A stretch of 64,000 nt of DNA from JAEZPW01 sp035629075 (GTDB lineage: Bacteria; Acidobacteriota; Terriglobia; Terriglobales; Acidobacteriaceae), in NCBI GenBank assembly GCA_035629075.1, contig DASPIK010000033.1, forward strand, positions 99,880 through 163,879, written 5' to 3'. A program made the translations under genes and the position numbers. Under the pieces are notes generated by a model. That model was not told the DNA's origin. It did not search any database and worked only from the letters and a program-made list of their open reading frames with translations. Positions 42,798-50,976 of this stretch are shown in pieces (within the stretch, counting starts at the first letter, position 1; every line of letters begins with the position of its first letter).

Positions 42798-42893
42798 CGG
42801 CTTTAGCGTTTAGACGCAAAGTTGCCGGTTCGCGATTCACAGCGGCGCATTCTATGACTCAGGTGCTGCAACACGAATTACACAGGTTCATCC

Positions 42894-42923
42894 TTGACCT
42901 ACCAGTAGCCTGCATTTTTTAAT
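42894..42923 (+). promoter_or_regulatory. Likely sigma-70 promoter of the beta-hydroxyacid dehydrogenase gene
   Basis: TTGACC (42894-42899) and TTTAAT (42918-42923) are 18 bases apart, about 30 bases before the start codon. Confidence 0.5.
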
Positions 42924-42952
42924 TTCCGGTTGCTCAGGAAAGGAAAAGATCA

Positions 42953-43822
42953 ATGCGAGTAGCGTTTTTAGGACTCGGGATAATGGGGCGGCCTATGGCC
43001 ATGAACCTGGCGAAAGCCGGCCATGAAGTTACCGTGTGGAACCGGACGCCGGGCAGAACGGTTGAGGGTGCTCGGAGCGCCGCAACGCCGGCGCAAGCAG
43101 CGGAAAATGCGGAAGTTGTGTGGCTGTGCGTGTCGGATACAGCCGCGGTCGAGCAGGTTCTGTTTGGCCCCGAGGGAGTCGAGTCCATGCTGCGCCCCGG
43201 CATGATCGTCGCCGACTCAAGCACAATCTCGCCGAACGCGACACGCAACTTCTCGGAACGGGTACGTGCGAAAGGAGCGGATTACGTCGACGCGCCCGTG
43301 ACCGGTTCCAAAACCGGTGCTGAAGGCGGACAGCTCGTATTCATTGTTGGAGGGAACGAAGACGCCATCTCGAGACTGCAGCCTTTGTTCGCGGCAATGG
43401 GCAAGGCGAATGTCCGAATGGGGGACACTGGAAAAGGCCAGTCGGCCAAGCTGGCGATGAATCTGATGATCGCAATGACCTTCGAGGGATTTGCGGAAGG
43501 ACTTACGTTAGCTAAGAAACTAGGCGTAAAACCCGAAGACCTGATTGGCTTGATCAGCCAAACCATGGTTCGCTCTGGAGTGATTGACTACAAGGCTCCG
43601 TTCGTTCTGAATCACGATTTCTCACCGAATTTCCCGCTCAGGCTGATGCACAAGGACATCCACCTTATGCTCGACGCGGCCAAGGAGGCCCGAGTGAAGC
43701 TGCCTGGGATCGCGAAAGTGGACGAGATCTATGAGGTCGCCAGCGAAGAAGGCCACGACGACCTAGATTACGCGGCCACTCTCGCATTACTCGAGAAGTG
43801 GGCGGGTCTACCATCCAGCTAG
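42953..43822 (+). CDS. NAD(P)-dependent beta-hydroxyacid dehydrogenase
   Basis: 289 residues of the 3-hydroxyisobutyrate / tartronate-semialdehyde reductase family. The Rossmann domain begins MRVAFLGLGIMGRPMAMNLA (GxGxxG) and continues VTVWNRTPGR, where Arg after Asn suggests NADP(H) preference. The substrate loop is DAPVTGSKTGAEGGQLVFIV and the catalytic lysine is in GKGQSAKLAMNLMIAM. The C-terminal helical domain includes FPLRLMHKDIHLMLDAA. It oxidises or reduces a 3-hydroxy acid; the exact substrate is open. It has a strong AGGAAAGGA ribosome-binding site, a good promoter and a terminator, so it is a single-gene unit. Confidence 0.9.
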   Translation: MRVAFLGLGIMGRPMAMNLAKAGHEVTVWNRTPGRTVEGARSAATPAQAAENAEVVWLCVSDTAAVEQVLFGPEGVESMLRPGMIVADSSTISPNATRNFSERVRAKGADYVDAPVTGSKTGAEGGQLVFIVGGNEDAISRLQPLFAAMGKANVRMGDTGKGQSAKLAMNLMIAMTFEGFAEGLTLAKKLGVKPEDLIGLISQTMVRSGVIDYKAPFVLNHDFSPNFPLRLMHKDIHLMLDAAKEARVKLPGIAKVDEIYEVASEEGHDDLDYAATLALLEKWAGLPSS

Positions 43823-43843
43823 TATTTCGACTGGCACGTGGAG

Positions 43844-43878
43844 AACGGCATGGCGAAAGCCGTGCCGTTTTCGTTTTG
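43844..43878 (+). terminator. Rho-independent terminator of the dehydrogenase gene
   Basis: AACGGCA (43844-43850) pairs with TGCCGTT (43863-43869), with an inner GGC/GCC pair around GAAA, followed by TTCGTTTTG. Confidence 0.85.
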
Positions 43879-44042
43879 TCGGTATCAGTAAGCTAATGGA
43901 CGGGTCGGCGAGAGAAGCACAGAAAAAGTGCGGCCATATGGGGCCAGATGCATCTAAGGTTAGCGTTAGACAGGGTCCCGCGTTCCCCGCTTATAGGCAA
44001 TCAACCCCACGGCAAAACAGCTTTTTGAGGACTCCCGAACAG

Positions 44043-44801
44043 ATGTGGATGCTTATCATCTCTGCAGTGGTAGTGACGTTTCTGGCGTCGCAGCTGTCCA
44101 GCTACTCAACAACAATCTATCTTCACCGCGCCATGGCTCATAAAGGGCTGAAACTGCACCCTGCAGTGGCTTTCGTTATGCAATTGCAACTCTGGCTGAT
44201 GACCGGCATTGCGACACGGGAATGGGTCGCGGTACACCGAAAGCACCATCACTTCACCGACTCTGACGGTGATCCGCACAGCCCGTATCTGAGAGGGCTC
44301 TGGAACGTGCTGCTCTGGAATGCAGTTTATTACGCGCGCGAGGCGAATAAACCCGACGTGATCGAAAAGTACACGAGGGACATCCCGCACACCAGGTCAG
44401 AGAAGATGTTCAGTCGCGGGTGGATGGGCTTGGGAATCGGTATGGCTATGTTCATGGCCGGATTCTGGTACTTCGTGCCGAACTGGATTGGTCTCGTGAC
44501 TGGAGCAGCTGTGTTCGTGGTACAGGGTTTCGCTTACATCGGCTTGAATGCGGTCATCAACGGGGCCTGTCACGTACTCGGATACCGGAACTTTAAGAAC
44601 ACGGCCACAAATCTGCGCATCGTTGCCTGGCTCACCGGAGGCGAGGGGCTGCACAATAACCATCACCAGTACCCAGCGGCCTCTAAGTTCAGCATGAACC
44701 GCAAGAAGCTCGAATTTGATCCGGCTTGGCTGATCATTCGCGTACTCGAGTCGTTCCGACTGGCTAAGCCGCTGCCACTTCCAAAACCGGAGACAGCGTA
44801 A
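44043..44801 (+). CDS. Acyl-CoA/acyl-lipid desaturase (delta-9 type)
   Basis: 252 residues from ATG 44043. The three histidine boxes for the di-iron site are present: YLHRAMAHKGL (H28-H33), VAVHRKHHHFTD (H65, H68, H69) and GEGLHNNHHQYPAAS. Membrane segments lie at the start (LIISAVVVTFLASQL), between boxes, and around residues 130-175 (GLGIGMAMFMAGFWYFV; VTGAAVFVVQGFAYIG). It would place a cis double bond in fatty acyl chains using O2 and reduced ferredoxin or rubredoxin, for membrane fluidity. ATG 43896 in frame would add 49 residues, but it lies right after the upstream terminator, leaving no room for a promoter. Confidence 0.9.
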   Translation: MWMLIISAVVVTFLASQLSSYSTTIYLHRAMAHKGLKLHPAVAFVMQLQLWLMTGIATREWVAVHRKHHHFTDSDGDPHSPYLRGLWNVLLWNAVYYAREANKPDVIEKYTRDIPHTRSEKMFSRGWMGLGIGMAMFMAGFWYFVPNWIGLVTGAAVFVVQGFAYIGLNAVINGACHVLGYRNFKNTATNLRIVAWLTGGEGLHNNHHQYPAASKFSMNRKKLEFDPAWLIIRVLESFRLAKPLPLPKPETA

Positions 44802-44828
44802 CTACCGGAAAATACAAGTAGCATAAAG

Positions 44829-44862
44829 AGCCATGGCTTCGGTCCATGGCTTTTCTTCTTCT
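44829..44862 (+). terminator. Rho-independent terminator of the desaturase gene
   Basis: AGCCATGG (44829-44836) pairs with CCATGGCT (44844-44851) around CTTCGGT, followed by TTTCTTCTTCT. Confidence 0.88.
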
Positions 44863-44980
44863 ATCAGGATTGCGGCGTCGCCCCGCTACGGTTCGCACGG
44901 GCTGGCTGGCACGCCTGACCATTTGACGGCTCGTGCCGTGCCCAATCTGAAAGGTGCCGGTGCCGCTATTAGCGGCGGGG

Positions 44981-45640
44981 CTAGAAGCGCGAAGCCGAGG
45001 CGCCTGCCGCCAGTTCTCGCATAACATCGAAGATCTTCGCGTCGACCTCTGACTCGGGAGAAATGGTGTTTAGAGGTATGGTGGCGGAGAAGTGCGGCGA
45101 GGAGCGCCGGAAGCTCACGGTAAAGCAGTCGCACTCGCGCGAGGCGACGAGCGGGTGCATCATGTTCGTGATCTCGCGCTGCCAGTCCGTTCTGGTGGTG
45201 ATGACGAACGGTGCAGTACGCTCCAAAACCCATTTTTCGGCGCTGCGGGGTAATCGACGGCGGGTGCGCCCACACCAGCGGTGATTATTCACTTCCAAGT
45301 TGAAGCTGGGTGGACAATCGAGGTCAGCTTCGAAGGTGAAGGTCTCCTGCCGGCGGCGGATCAGAGAGATGATCCAGTTCAAGGGCATTTCGCGAGGGTA
45401 GAGCTGAATGGTGACAGACGCGTTACGGAACAGGTTGGTTAGCAATCGAAGGCGTACCTTGAACCGTGAGGCAGCCAGCCATTGCACTCCTGCGACATTC
45501 CCGTGGCCTTCAAAAGCTCGCTCAATCCAGGTAAGTACTTTCAGTGACTTACGACGGTTATAGCGAACGAACCAGAAGTACCAGCAGGCGATGAGCAGGC
45601 CACCTGCGACCACGTCGATAACAATCATCCGCACCAGCAC
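44981..45640 (-). CDS. Membrane-anchored protein of unknown function
   Basis: 219 residues. One N-terminal membrane segment (VIDVVAGGLLIACWYFWFV) followed by a basic stretch (RYNRRKSLKVL), so the bulk is likely cytoplasmic. The soluble part is strand-rich with many arginines (SRFKVRLRLLTNLFRNASVT; NHRWCGRTRRRLPRSAEKWV) and ends SRECDCFTVSFRRSSPHFSA. No known family. The start may be ATG 45640 or the ATG four codons later. It lies between the desaturase terminator and the MscS gene, on the same strand as MscS but 137 bases away. Confidence 0.6.
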   Translation of the reverse strand: MLVRMIVIDVVAGGLLIACWYFWFVRYNRRKSLKVLTWIERAFEGHGNVAGVQWLAASRFKVRLRLLTNLFRNASVTIQLYPREMPLNWIISLIRRRQETFTFEADLDCPPSFNLEVNNHRWCGRTRRRLPRSAEKWVLERTAPFVITTRTDWQREITNMMHPLVASRECDCFTVSFRRSSPHFSATIPLNTISPESEVDAKIFDVMRELAAGASASRF

Positions 45641-45777
45641 AAGGGTTTGGATGATTGAACCGCGTTGTCAGATGTCACTAGTGCGCTAGCTGTTGTGGAA
45701 ATCCTGCAAACCTCAGCCGTTTGCTCGTGCCCCACCCATACGTGCAACTCACTTCTGAACGTCTTCGCCCCGTGGGA

Positions 45778-46677
45778 CTACTTCCTGGTCGAGACCTGAT
45801 CGATCACATAGACGCGTCCGGGCCCGGCCGGCTGTACATTGTGCTTCTCGAAACATGTCTTGATCAGGCGACGGAGTTCGCGTGTGACCGCATACTGCTT
45901 ACCCGGCTTAGTCTTCACGAGCATGACGTAGTCGACCTCGCCCGGAGCAATCCGGTCAATTCCGGGGACTTCGGGCTGTGCCACCAGATCATCGCCGAAT
46001 TGAGGATCATTCCTCAGTTCGGCGCCTACCTCCGTAAGTAGTCGGACGATGCGCTCGCTGTCTTCCTTGTAGTCGACGGCGATACGCAGCGAGACCTGCG
46101 CCCAATCCCGCGTAAGGTTCGAAACGATCTTTATCTCGCTATTGGGAATGATGTGCATTGCGCCGTCCACGTCACGCAACGTGGTGCGGCGGAGCGTCAT
46201 GGCCTCCACTGTACCGCCCACACCCGCGATGCGGACGACGTCACCGACGTCGTACTGGTTCTCCATCAGGATGAAGAAACCGTTGATCACGTCCTTCACC
46301 AGAGTCTGTGCGCCGAAGCCGATAGCCAGCCCCACAATGCCGGCGCTGGCGAGTAGCGGCCCCATGTTGATATCGAATACTTCCAGCACCTGCATCAGCG
46401 CAAGGAAAACGATCGCAAAAACGCTTACGCTATAAATGACTCCGGCGAGCGTGCGAAGCTGCTGGGTGCGTACGCCAGTCGGGAGTGCCTCCTGCTGACT
46501 GAACCTTGCCAGGCGGTTGGTTATCGCCTTCATCAGCCGGATAAGAACGAGGGCCAGGACGATGATGAGAAGAAGTTTTGGGGAGTCTTTGCGCAGAAAC
46601 TCAAGTGCATCAAGCCGCCAGCTCTGCACGACTTCCCACATATTATGAACTTGTCTGGGTATTTGAACTGGAACCAT
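45778..46677 (-). CDS. MscS-family mechanosensitive ion channel
   Basis: 299 residues. Membrane segments KLLLIIVLALVLIRLMKAIT, GVIYSVSVFAIVFLALMQVL and the pore-lining ASAGIVGLAIGFGAQTLVKD (Gly/Ala-rich TM3), then the cytoplasmic beta domain: QYDVGDVVRIAGVGGTVEAM, LRDVDGAMHIIPNSEIKIV and the C-terminal alpha/beta cage. It opens under membrane tension and releases osmolytes on hypo-osmotic shock. The short N-terminus is typical of the basic MscS form. A -10 like TATAAT sits only 11 bases before ATG 46677, so the real start may be ATG 46641 (MWEVVQSW) or the message may be leaderless. Confidence 0.9.
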   Translation of the reverse strand: MVPVQIPRQVHNMWEVVQSWRLDALEFLRKDSPKLLLIIVLALVLIRLMKAITNRLARFSQQEALPTGVRTQQLRTLAGVIYSVSVFAIVFLALMQVLEVFDINMGPLLASAGIVGLAIGFGAQTLVKDVINGFFILMENQYDVGDVVRIAGVGGTVEAMTLRRTTLRDVDGAMHIIPNSEIKIVSNLTRDWAQVSLRIAVDYKEDSERIVRLLTEVGAELRNDPQFGDDLVAQPEVPGIDRIAPGEVDYVMLVKTKPGKQYAVTRELRRLIKTCFEKHNVQPAGPGRVYVIDQVSTRK

Positions 46678-46688
46678 GTCAGCGCGCG

Positions 46689-46758
46689 ATTATAACAAGC
46701 ACTCTGCCGCTGGTATACAGCTCAGAGTACAAGCGACGACGTATCAGAGCGCTATAAT
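46689..46758. promoter_or_regulatory. Divergent promoter region (mscS / secreted coiled-coil protein)
   Basis: A minus-strand TATAAT (46689-46694) faces mscS and a plus-strand TATAAT (46753-46758) faces the gene at 46788. Neither has a clear -35 at 16-18 bases. Confidence 0.4.
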
Positions 46759-46787
46759 TCACGGCATTGTTAGCAAGTGAGGTCATC

Positions 46788-47141
46788 GTGCGTCATTCAA
46801 AGCGCGCAAGTGGTTTGCTCATTCTTTTCTCAGTTTTCGTGCTATTCGCTGTTGCAGGGCCGCCACTGAAGTCGAGCCTCTCGGCACAGATACTCCAAAG
46901 CGAGCCTGAGCCCCCCTCCAGAGAGATGCGTGAGTTGCTCCGACAACAGGAAAAGGCTCGAAACAAGCAGCGTCACCAGGAGCTACAGCGCGACAGCGAT
47001 AAGCTATTCCAGTTGGCGACAGAGCTGAAAGCGGCCGTGGATAAAAGCGATGAGAATACGCTCTCTGCGGCGGTCATTAAGAAGGCAGAGGAAATCGAAA
47101 AGCTGTCCAAGAACGTACAGAAGAAGATGCGAGGCTACTAG
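46788..47141 (+). CDS. Small secreted helical protein
   Basis: 117 residues from GTG 46788, which has GAGGT 6 bases upstream. A signal peptide (GLLILFSVFVLFAVAGPP) is followed by a Pro-rich linker (SEPEPPSREM) and a long charged helix (RELLRQQEKARNKQRHQELQ; DKLFQLATELKAAVDKSDEN; AAVIKKAEEIEKLSKNVQKK) likely to form a coiled coil in the periplasm. No family assigned. It is 55 bases upstream of hypF on the same strand, so it may be co-transcribed with hypFCDE, but nothing ties it to hydrogenase maturation. Confidence 0.65.
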   Translation: MRHSKRASGLLILFSVFVLFAVAGPPLKSSLSAQILQSEPEPPSREMRELLRQQEKARNKQRHQELQRDSDKLFQLATELKAAVDKSDENTLSAAVIKKAEEIEKLSKNVQKKMRGY

Positions 47142-47196
47142 CGGACAGCACGCAGTGCGCAGGCGAAACTTGCTTTGTCGGTCAAAGATACATTGC

Positions 47197-49515
47197 ATGG
47201 CCGTTCACTCTCAACCCGAAGCCGTAAGTACCGACCGCCGGTTGCGTGTCGTCATCCGTGGCGCTGTTCAGGGTGTGGGTTTTCGGCCATTCGTCTATAG
47301 GCTTGCAGCCGAGATGGGGCTCCCAGGGTGGGTTGAGAATTCCTCCAGTGGCGTGTTCATCGAGGTGGAGGGTACGGATGAGCAGCTAGGTGCCTTTCTG
47401 CGACGGCTTGAGTCAGAAAAGCCGGCCATCTCTTTCATTCAAAGTCTGGAGTCGTCGTACCTCGATGCAGTTGGATTCAAAAGCTTCGAGATCCGCGAGA
47501 GTTCGGGAGGGGAGAAGACCGCAATAATCCTACCGGACCTCGCGATTTGTCCGGACTGCTTGAGAGAGATCGATGATCCTGCAAACCGTCGATATCGTTA
47601 TCCTTTCACGAACTGCACGAATTGCGGACCACGCTTCACGATCATCGAGTCGCTTCCTTACGACCGGCCGCGCACAACCATGCGAGCTTTCATCATGTGC
47701 GCCGAATGTGAGCGCGAGTACAACGACCCCGCCGACAGGCGGTTTCACGCTCAGCCGAATGCTTGTGCGGCATGCGGGCCACAACTGGAGTTGTGGGATG
47801 CCGGAGGTTCAAAGATCGGAGTTGGTGACGAAGCTCTCCTGACGGCCGCCCAGCAGATTCGAATTGGCGGAATTGCCGCGGTCAAAGGACTCGGTGGTTT
47901 TCACCTGATTGTGGACGCACGGAGCGACAGTGCCGTAAGGGAACTCCGGAGTCGCAAGCGTCGCGAGGAAAAGCCACTAGCCTTGATGCTGCCGAGTGCG
48001 GATTCCGCGCTGGAGTATTGCGAATGCTCCGAACTTGAACTCCGAATGCTGCGCTCGCCCGAGTCACCGGTTGTGCTACTCCGGCGTAGAGAGCGACTGG
48101 ACGGACTTGCTGCTTCGGTAGCGCCGGGCAATCCGTTTCTCGGGGTGATGTTGCCGTACACGCCACTACATCATCTCCTAATGCAGGAACTGGGCTTCCC
48201 AGTAGTGGCGACCAGCGGTAACCTGAGCGAGGAGCCGATTTGTACGGACGAGCAGGAAGCAGTTCTCCGGTTAGGTGGTATTGCTGATTTCTTCCTGGTA
48301 CACAACAGGCCGATTCTCCGACACGTAGACGATTCTGTGGTCCGCGCCATGGCGGGGAGGGAAATGATCCTGCGCCGAGCGCGAGGGTTTGCACCGCTTC
48401 CAGTCAAGGTTCGTGACGCAGGACCAACGGTGGTCGGCGTTGGTCCTCACCAGAAGAACACGATTGCAAGCTCGGTTCGCGACCAGGTCTATGTGAGTCA
48501 ACACATAGGCGACCTTGAGACGGCCCAATCCCTGGATGCCTTTGAGCGAGTGAACACTGCGTTCTGCAGCTTGTATGAGCTCAAGCCAGAAGCGATGGCG
48601 TGCGACATGCATCCTGACTACCTTTCAAGTCAGTATGCCCGGCGCATGCCAATGATCCCTGTCATAGCCGTTCAGCACCATCACGCTCATGTGCTTGCGT
48701 GCATGGCAGAGAACGATCTGGAGCCGCCTGTATTGGGAGTTGCATGGGACGGCAGCGGCTTCGGGCCAGATGGAACAATTTGGGGAGGAGAGTTCCTCCA
48801 TGTTACCCATACTGGGTATGAGCGCTTCGCTCATCTGAGAACGTTTCGCTTGCCGGGCGGAGAGCGTGCAGTAAAGGAGCCCAGGCGTGCTGCTCTCGCC
48901 CTCCTTTACGAAGTATTTGGGGACCAGGCGTTCGAGATGGACATAGCGCCAGTTCGATCTTTCAAACCGGAGCAGTTGAGGGTCTTGAAGGGAATGTTAC
49001 GGCGCGACCTAAATGCGCCCGTAACGTCGAGCATGGGCCGACTCTTCGATGCGGTGGCGGCCATGGCGGGTATTCGGCAGGTATGCGGATTCGAAGGCCA
49101 GGCGGCAATGGAACTGGAATTTTCGGCTGTGTCATTTGGTTCGAGCGAAAGTTATGAGTTCGACATCCGGCGAGACGGAGAGGGCTATGTCTTGGATTGG
49201 GAGCCTATGGTACGCGTAATCGTGGCGGAGCCGGCTCCAGCGGGGAAAGTGGCCAAACGATTCCATATGACCCTGGCCGGGCTCGTGTCCGAGGTGGCGA
49301 AGCAAAGTGGCCTGCACCGAGTGGTCTTAAGCGGAGGATGCTTCCAGAACCGCGTGCTCACTGAGTCGGTTGTCACAAATCTGCAGCAGGCTGGCTTTCA
49401 ACCATATTGGCACCAGCGTATCCCGCCGAACGACGGTGGGATATCCTTGGGGCAAGTAATAGCTGCTCGCGCTGAACTGGCGCGAACGCGGCAAGATGGG
49501 GAATTGAGGCGATAG
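47197..49515 (+). CDS. hypF: Carbamoyltransferase HypF
   Basis: 772 residues. It makes the cyanide-ligand precursor for NiFe hydrogenase by passing carbamoyl from carbamoyl phosphate to HypE. Domain order is complete: acylphosphatase (VVIRGAVQGVGFRPFVYRLA), two zinc fingers (CPDCLREIDDPANRRYRY; NCTNCGPRF; CAECEREYNDPADRRFHAQ; ACAACGP), YrdC-like ATP domain (AAVKGLGGFHLIVDARSDSA) and the Kae1-like C-terminal domain with IAVQHHHAHVLACMAE and LSGGCFQNRVLTE. ATG 47197 is chosen because it gives the acylphosphatase start; the frame is open 49 codons upstream. It leads hypF-hypC-hypD-hypE, with hypC one base after its stop. Confidence 0.95.
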   Translation: MAVHSQPEAVSTDRRLRVVIRGAVQGVGFRPFVYRLAAEMGLPGWVENSSSGVFIEVEGTDEQLGAFLRRLESEKPAISFIQSLESSYLDAVGFKSFEIRESSGGEKTAIILPDLAICPDCLREIDDPANRRYRYPFTNCTNCGPRFTIIESLPYDRPRTTMRAFIMCAECEREYNDPADRRFHAQPNACAACGPQLELWDAGGSKIGVGDEALLTAAQQIRIGGIAAVKGLGGFHLIVDARSDSAVRELRSRKRREEKPLALMLPSADSALEYCECSELELRMLRSPESPVVLLRRRERLDGLAASVAPGNPFLGVMLPYTPLHHLLMQELGFPVVATSGNLSEEPICTDEQEAVLRLGGIADFFLVHNRPILRHVDDSVVRAMAGREMILRRARGFAPLPVKVRDAGPTVVGVGPHQKNTIASSVRDQVYVSQHIGDLETAQSLDAFERVNTAFCSLYELKPEAMACDMHPDYLSSQYARRMPMIPVIAVQHHHAHVLACMAENDLEPPVLGVAWDGSGFGPDGTIWGGEFLHVTHTGYERFAHLRTFRLPGGERAVKEPRRAALALLYEVFGDQAFEMDIAPVRSFKPEQLRVLKGMLRRDLNAPVTSSMGRLFDAVAAMAGIRQVCGFEGQAAMELEFSAVSFGSSESYEFDIRRDGEGYVLDWEPMVRVIVAEPAPAGKVAKRFHMTLAGLVSEVAKQSGLHRVVLSGGCFQNRVLTESVVTNLQQAGFQPYWHQRIPPNDGGISLGQVIAARAELARTRQDGELRR

Positions 49516-49516
49516 T

Positions 49517-49804
49517 ATGTGTCTTGCGGTTCCCGGAAGAATCCTGAGCATAGCGGGCGCGGCCGAGTTGCGCACGGGACGCGTAAGCTTCGGCGGTATC
49601 GTCAAAGAAGTGAATCTGGCATATGTACCAGAAGCGCGGGAAGGCGAGTACGTGCTGGTTCATGCAGGTTTTGCGATCAGCGTGGTGGATGAAGCCGAGG
49701 CGGCCCAAACGCTCCAATATCTACGGGAGATGGGCGGAAGTGAAATAGCAGAACTGCAGCCCGAAGCTGAAACAGCAGAAGCCACGAAACGAGAACACTC
49801 GTGA
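49517..49804 (+). CDS. hypC: Hydrogenase maturation chaperone HypC
   Basis: 95 residues. It starts MCLAVPGRILSI, with the essential Cys2 that binds the Fe(CN)2CO unit while it is built on HypCD, and has the conserved His in YVLVHAGFAISVVDEAEA. The C-terminus has an extra acidic tail (ELQPEAETAEATKREHS) beyond the usual about 80 residues. It starts 1 base after hypF and overlaps hypD by 4 bases, so the three are translated together. Confidence 0.95.
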   Translation: MCLAVPGRILSIAGAAELRTGRVSFGGIVKEVNLAYVPEAREGEYVLVHAGFAISVVDEAEAAQTLQYLREMGGSEIAELQPEAETAEATKREHS

Positions 49805-50916
49805 AGTTCATTGACGAATATCGCGACCGCGAAGCCGTTGAGAAACTCGCGGCTAGAATTCACGAACTCGTGACCAAGCCGTGGATGATCATGGAAGTGT
49901 GCGGCGGGCAGACGCACGCGATCATGAAATTCGGCATCGACGAACTTCTGCCGAGTGCGGTCACCCTGCTGCATGGGCCTGGCTGTCCCGTATGTGTCAC
50001 CCCAGTTGAACTGATCGACAAGGCCACACAGATCGCAGCCAGAGAAGACGTGATCTTCTGCTCCTTCGGTGACATGTTGAGAGTTCCGGGGACGCAGCGT
50101 GATCTCTTTTACGTCAAGGCGAACGGCGGCGACGTCCGGATCGCATACTCTCCGCTCGATGCGCTGAAGATTGCAAAGTCAAACCCGTCGAAGCAGGTAG
50201 TGTTCTTCGCAGTTGGATTTGAGACAACTGCTCCCGCCAATGCGATGGCGGTACACCAGGCAGAGCAGCAGAGCATCGAGAACTTCAGCATTCTCGTGTC
50301 GCACGTATTGGTCCCTCCGGCACTGGAAGCCGTGTTGAATTCACCTGATTGCCGGGTGAATGGATTCCTCGCCGCTGGCCATGTGTGCACAGTCATGGGG
50401 TATCAGGAGTACTACCCGATTGCGCAGAAATATCGTGTGCCGATTGTCGTGACCGGGTTCGAGCCTGTTGACATCCTGCAAGGCGTGTACATGTGCCTGA
50501 AGCAGCTGGAAGAAGGGCGGGCCGAAGTCGAGAACCAGTACGCACGCTGGGTGCGGTGCGAGGGCAACGTGGCTGCGAAGGAACTCATAGGTAAGGTGTT
50601 TCGCGTTGTTCCTCGAAAGTGGCGCGGGTTCGGCGAGATTCCGGGAAGCGGATTCGGGCTTACACCTGAGTACGCTAAATTTGACGCTGAGGCTAGATTC
50701 GGGATCAGTGACTACCACGCTGAAGAAGATTCTGAGTGCATCAGTGGCTTGATCTTGCGTGGTACAACGAAGCCAAACCAATGCCCGGCATTCGGGACGC
50801 GATGTACGCCCGAGCATCCGCTTGGGGCCACGATGGTTTCCGGTGAGGGCGCATGTGCCGCGTACTACCGTTATCGCCGGCGTGAAACGCGCGAGCAGTC
50901 CCAACTGGCAGGATAG
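49801..50916 (+). CDS. hypD: Hydrogenase maturation protein HypD
   Basis: 371 residues from GTG 49801. It provides the iron scaffold where CN and CO ligands are added, with HypC. Conserved motifs: MEVCGGQTHAIMKFG, LLHGPGCPVCVTPVELIDKA, SFGDMLRVPGTQRDL, FFAVGFETTAPANAMA, AGHVCTVMGYQEYYPIAQKY, and the 4Fe-4S cysteines in CPAFGTRCTPEHPLGATMVS plus GEGACAAYYRY. The length is normal. The 60-base gap to hypE holds a period-7 repeat. Confidence 0.96.
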   Translation: MKFIDEYRDREAVEKLAARIHELVTKPWMIMEVCGGQTHAIMKFGIDELLPSAVTLLHGPGCPVCVTPVELIDKATQIAAREDVIFCSFGDMLRVPGTQRDLFYVKANGGDVRIAYSPLDALKIAKSNPSKQVVFFAVGFETTAPANAMAVHQAEQQSIENFSILVSHVLVPPALEAVLNSPDCRVNGFLAAGHVCTVMGYQEYYPIAQKYRVPIVVTGFEPVDILQGVYMCLKQLEEGRAEVENQYARWVRCEGNVAAKELIGKVFRVVPRKWRGFGEIPGSGFGLTPEYAKFDAEARFGISDYHAEEDSECISGLILRGTTKPNQCPAFGTRCTPEHPLGATMVSGEGACAAYYRYRRRETREQSQLAG

Positions 50917-50919
50917 AAA

Positions 50920-50944
50920 ACAGCCATCAGCCTTCAGCCGTCAG
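50920..50944 (-). repeat. Period-7 CTGA repeat array, copy 3 (inverted)
   Basis: TCAG recurs at 50927, 50934 and 50941, with ACAG at 50920, all 7 bases apart. On the minus strand this is the same GCTGA heptamer pattern as copies 1 and 2. It fills the hypD-hypE gap. Confidence 0.65.
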
Positions 50945-50976
50945 TTGAAGAAGCGAGAGAGACGATCACCATTCAC

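Noticed and set aside
46788..47141. Hydrogenase-related role for the small coiled-coil protein before hypF
   Set aside because: Only proximity supports it; no Hyp or hydrogenase motif is present.
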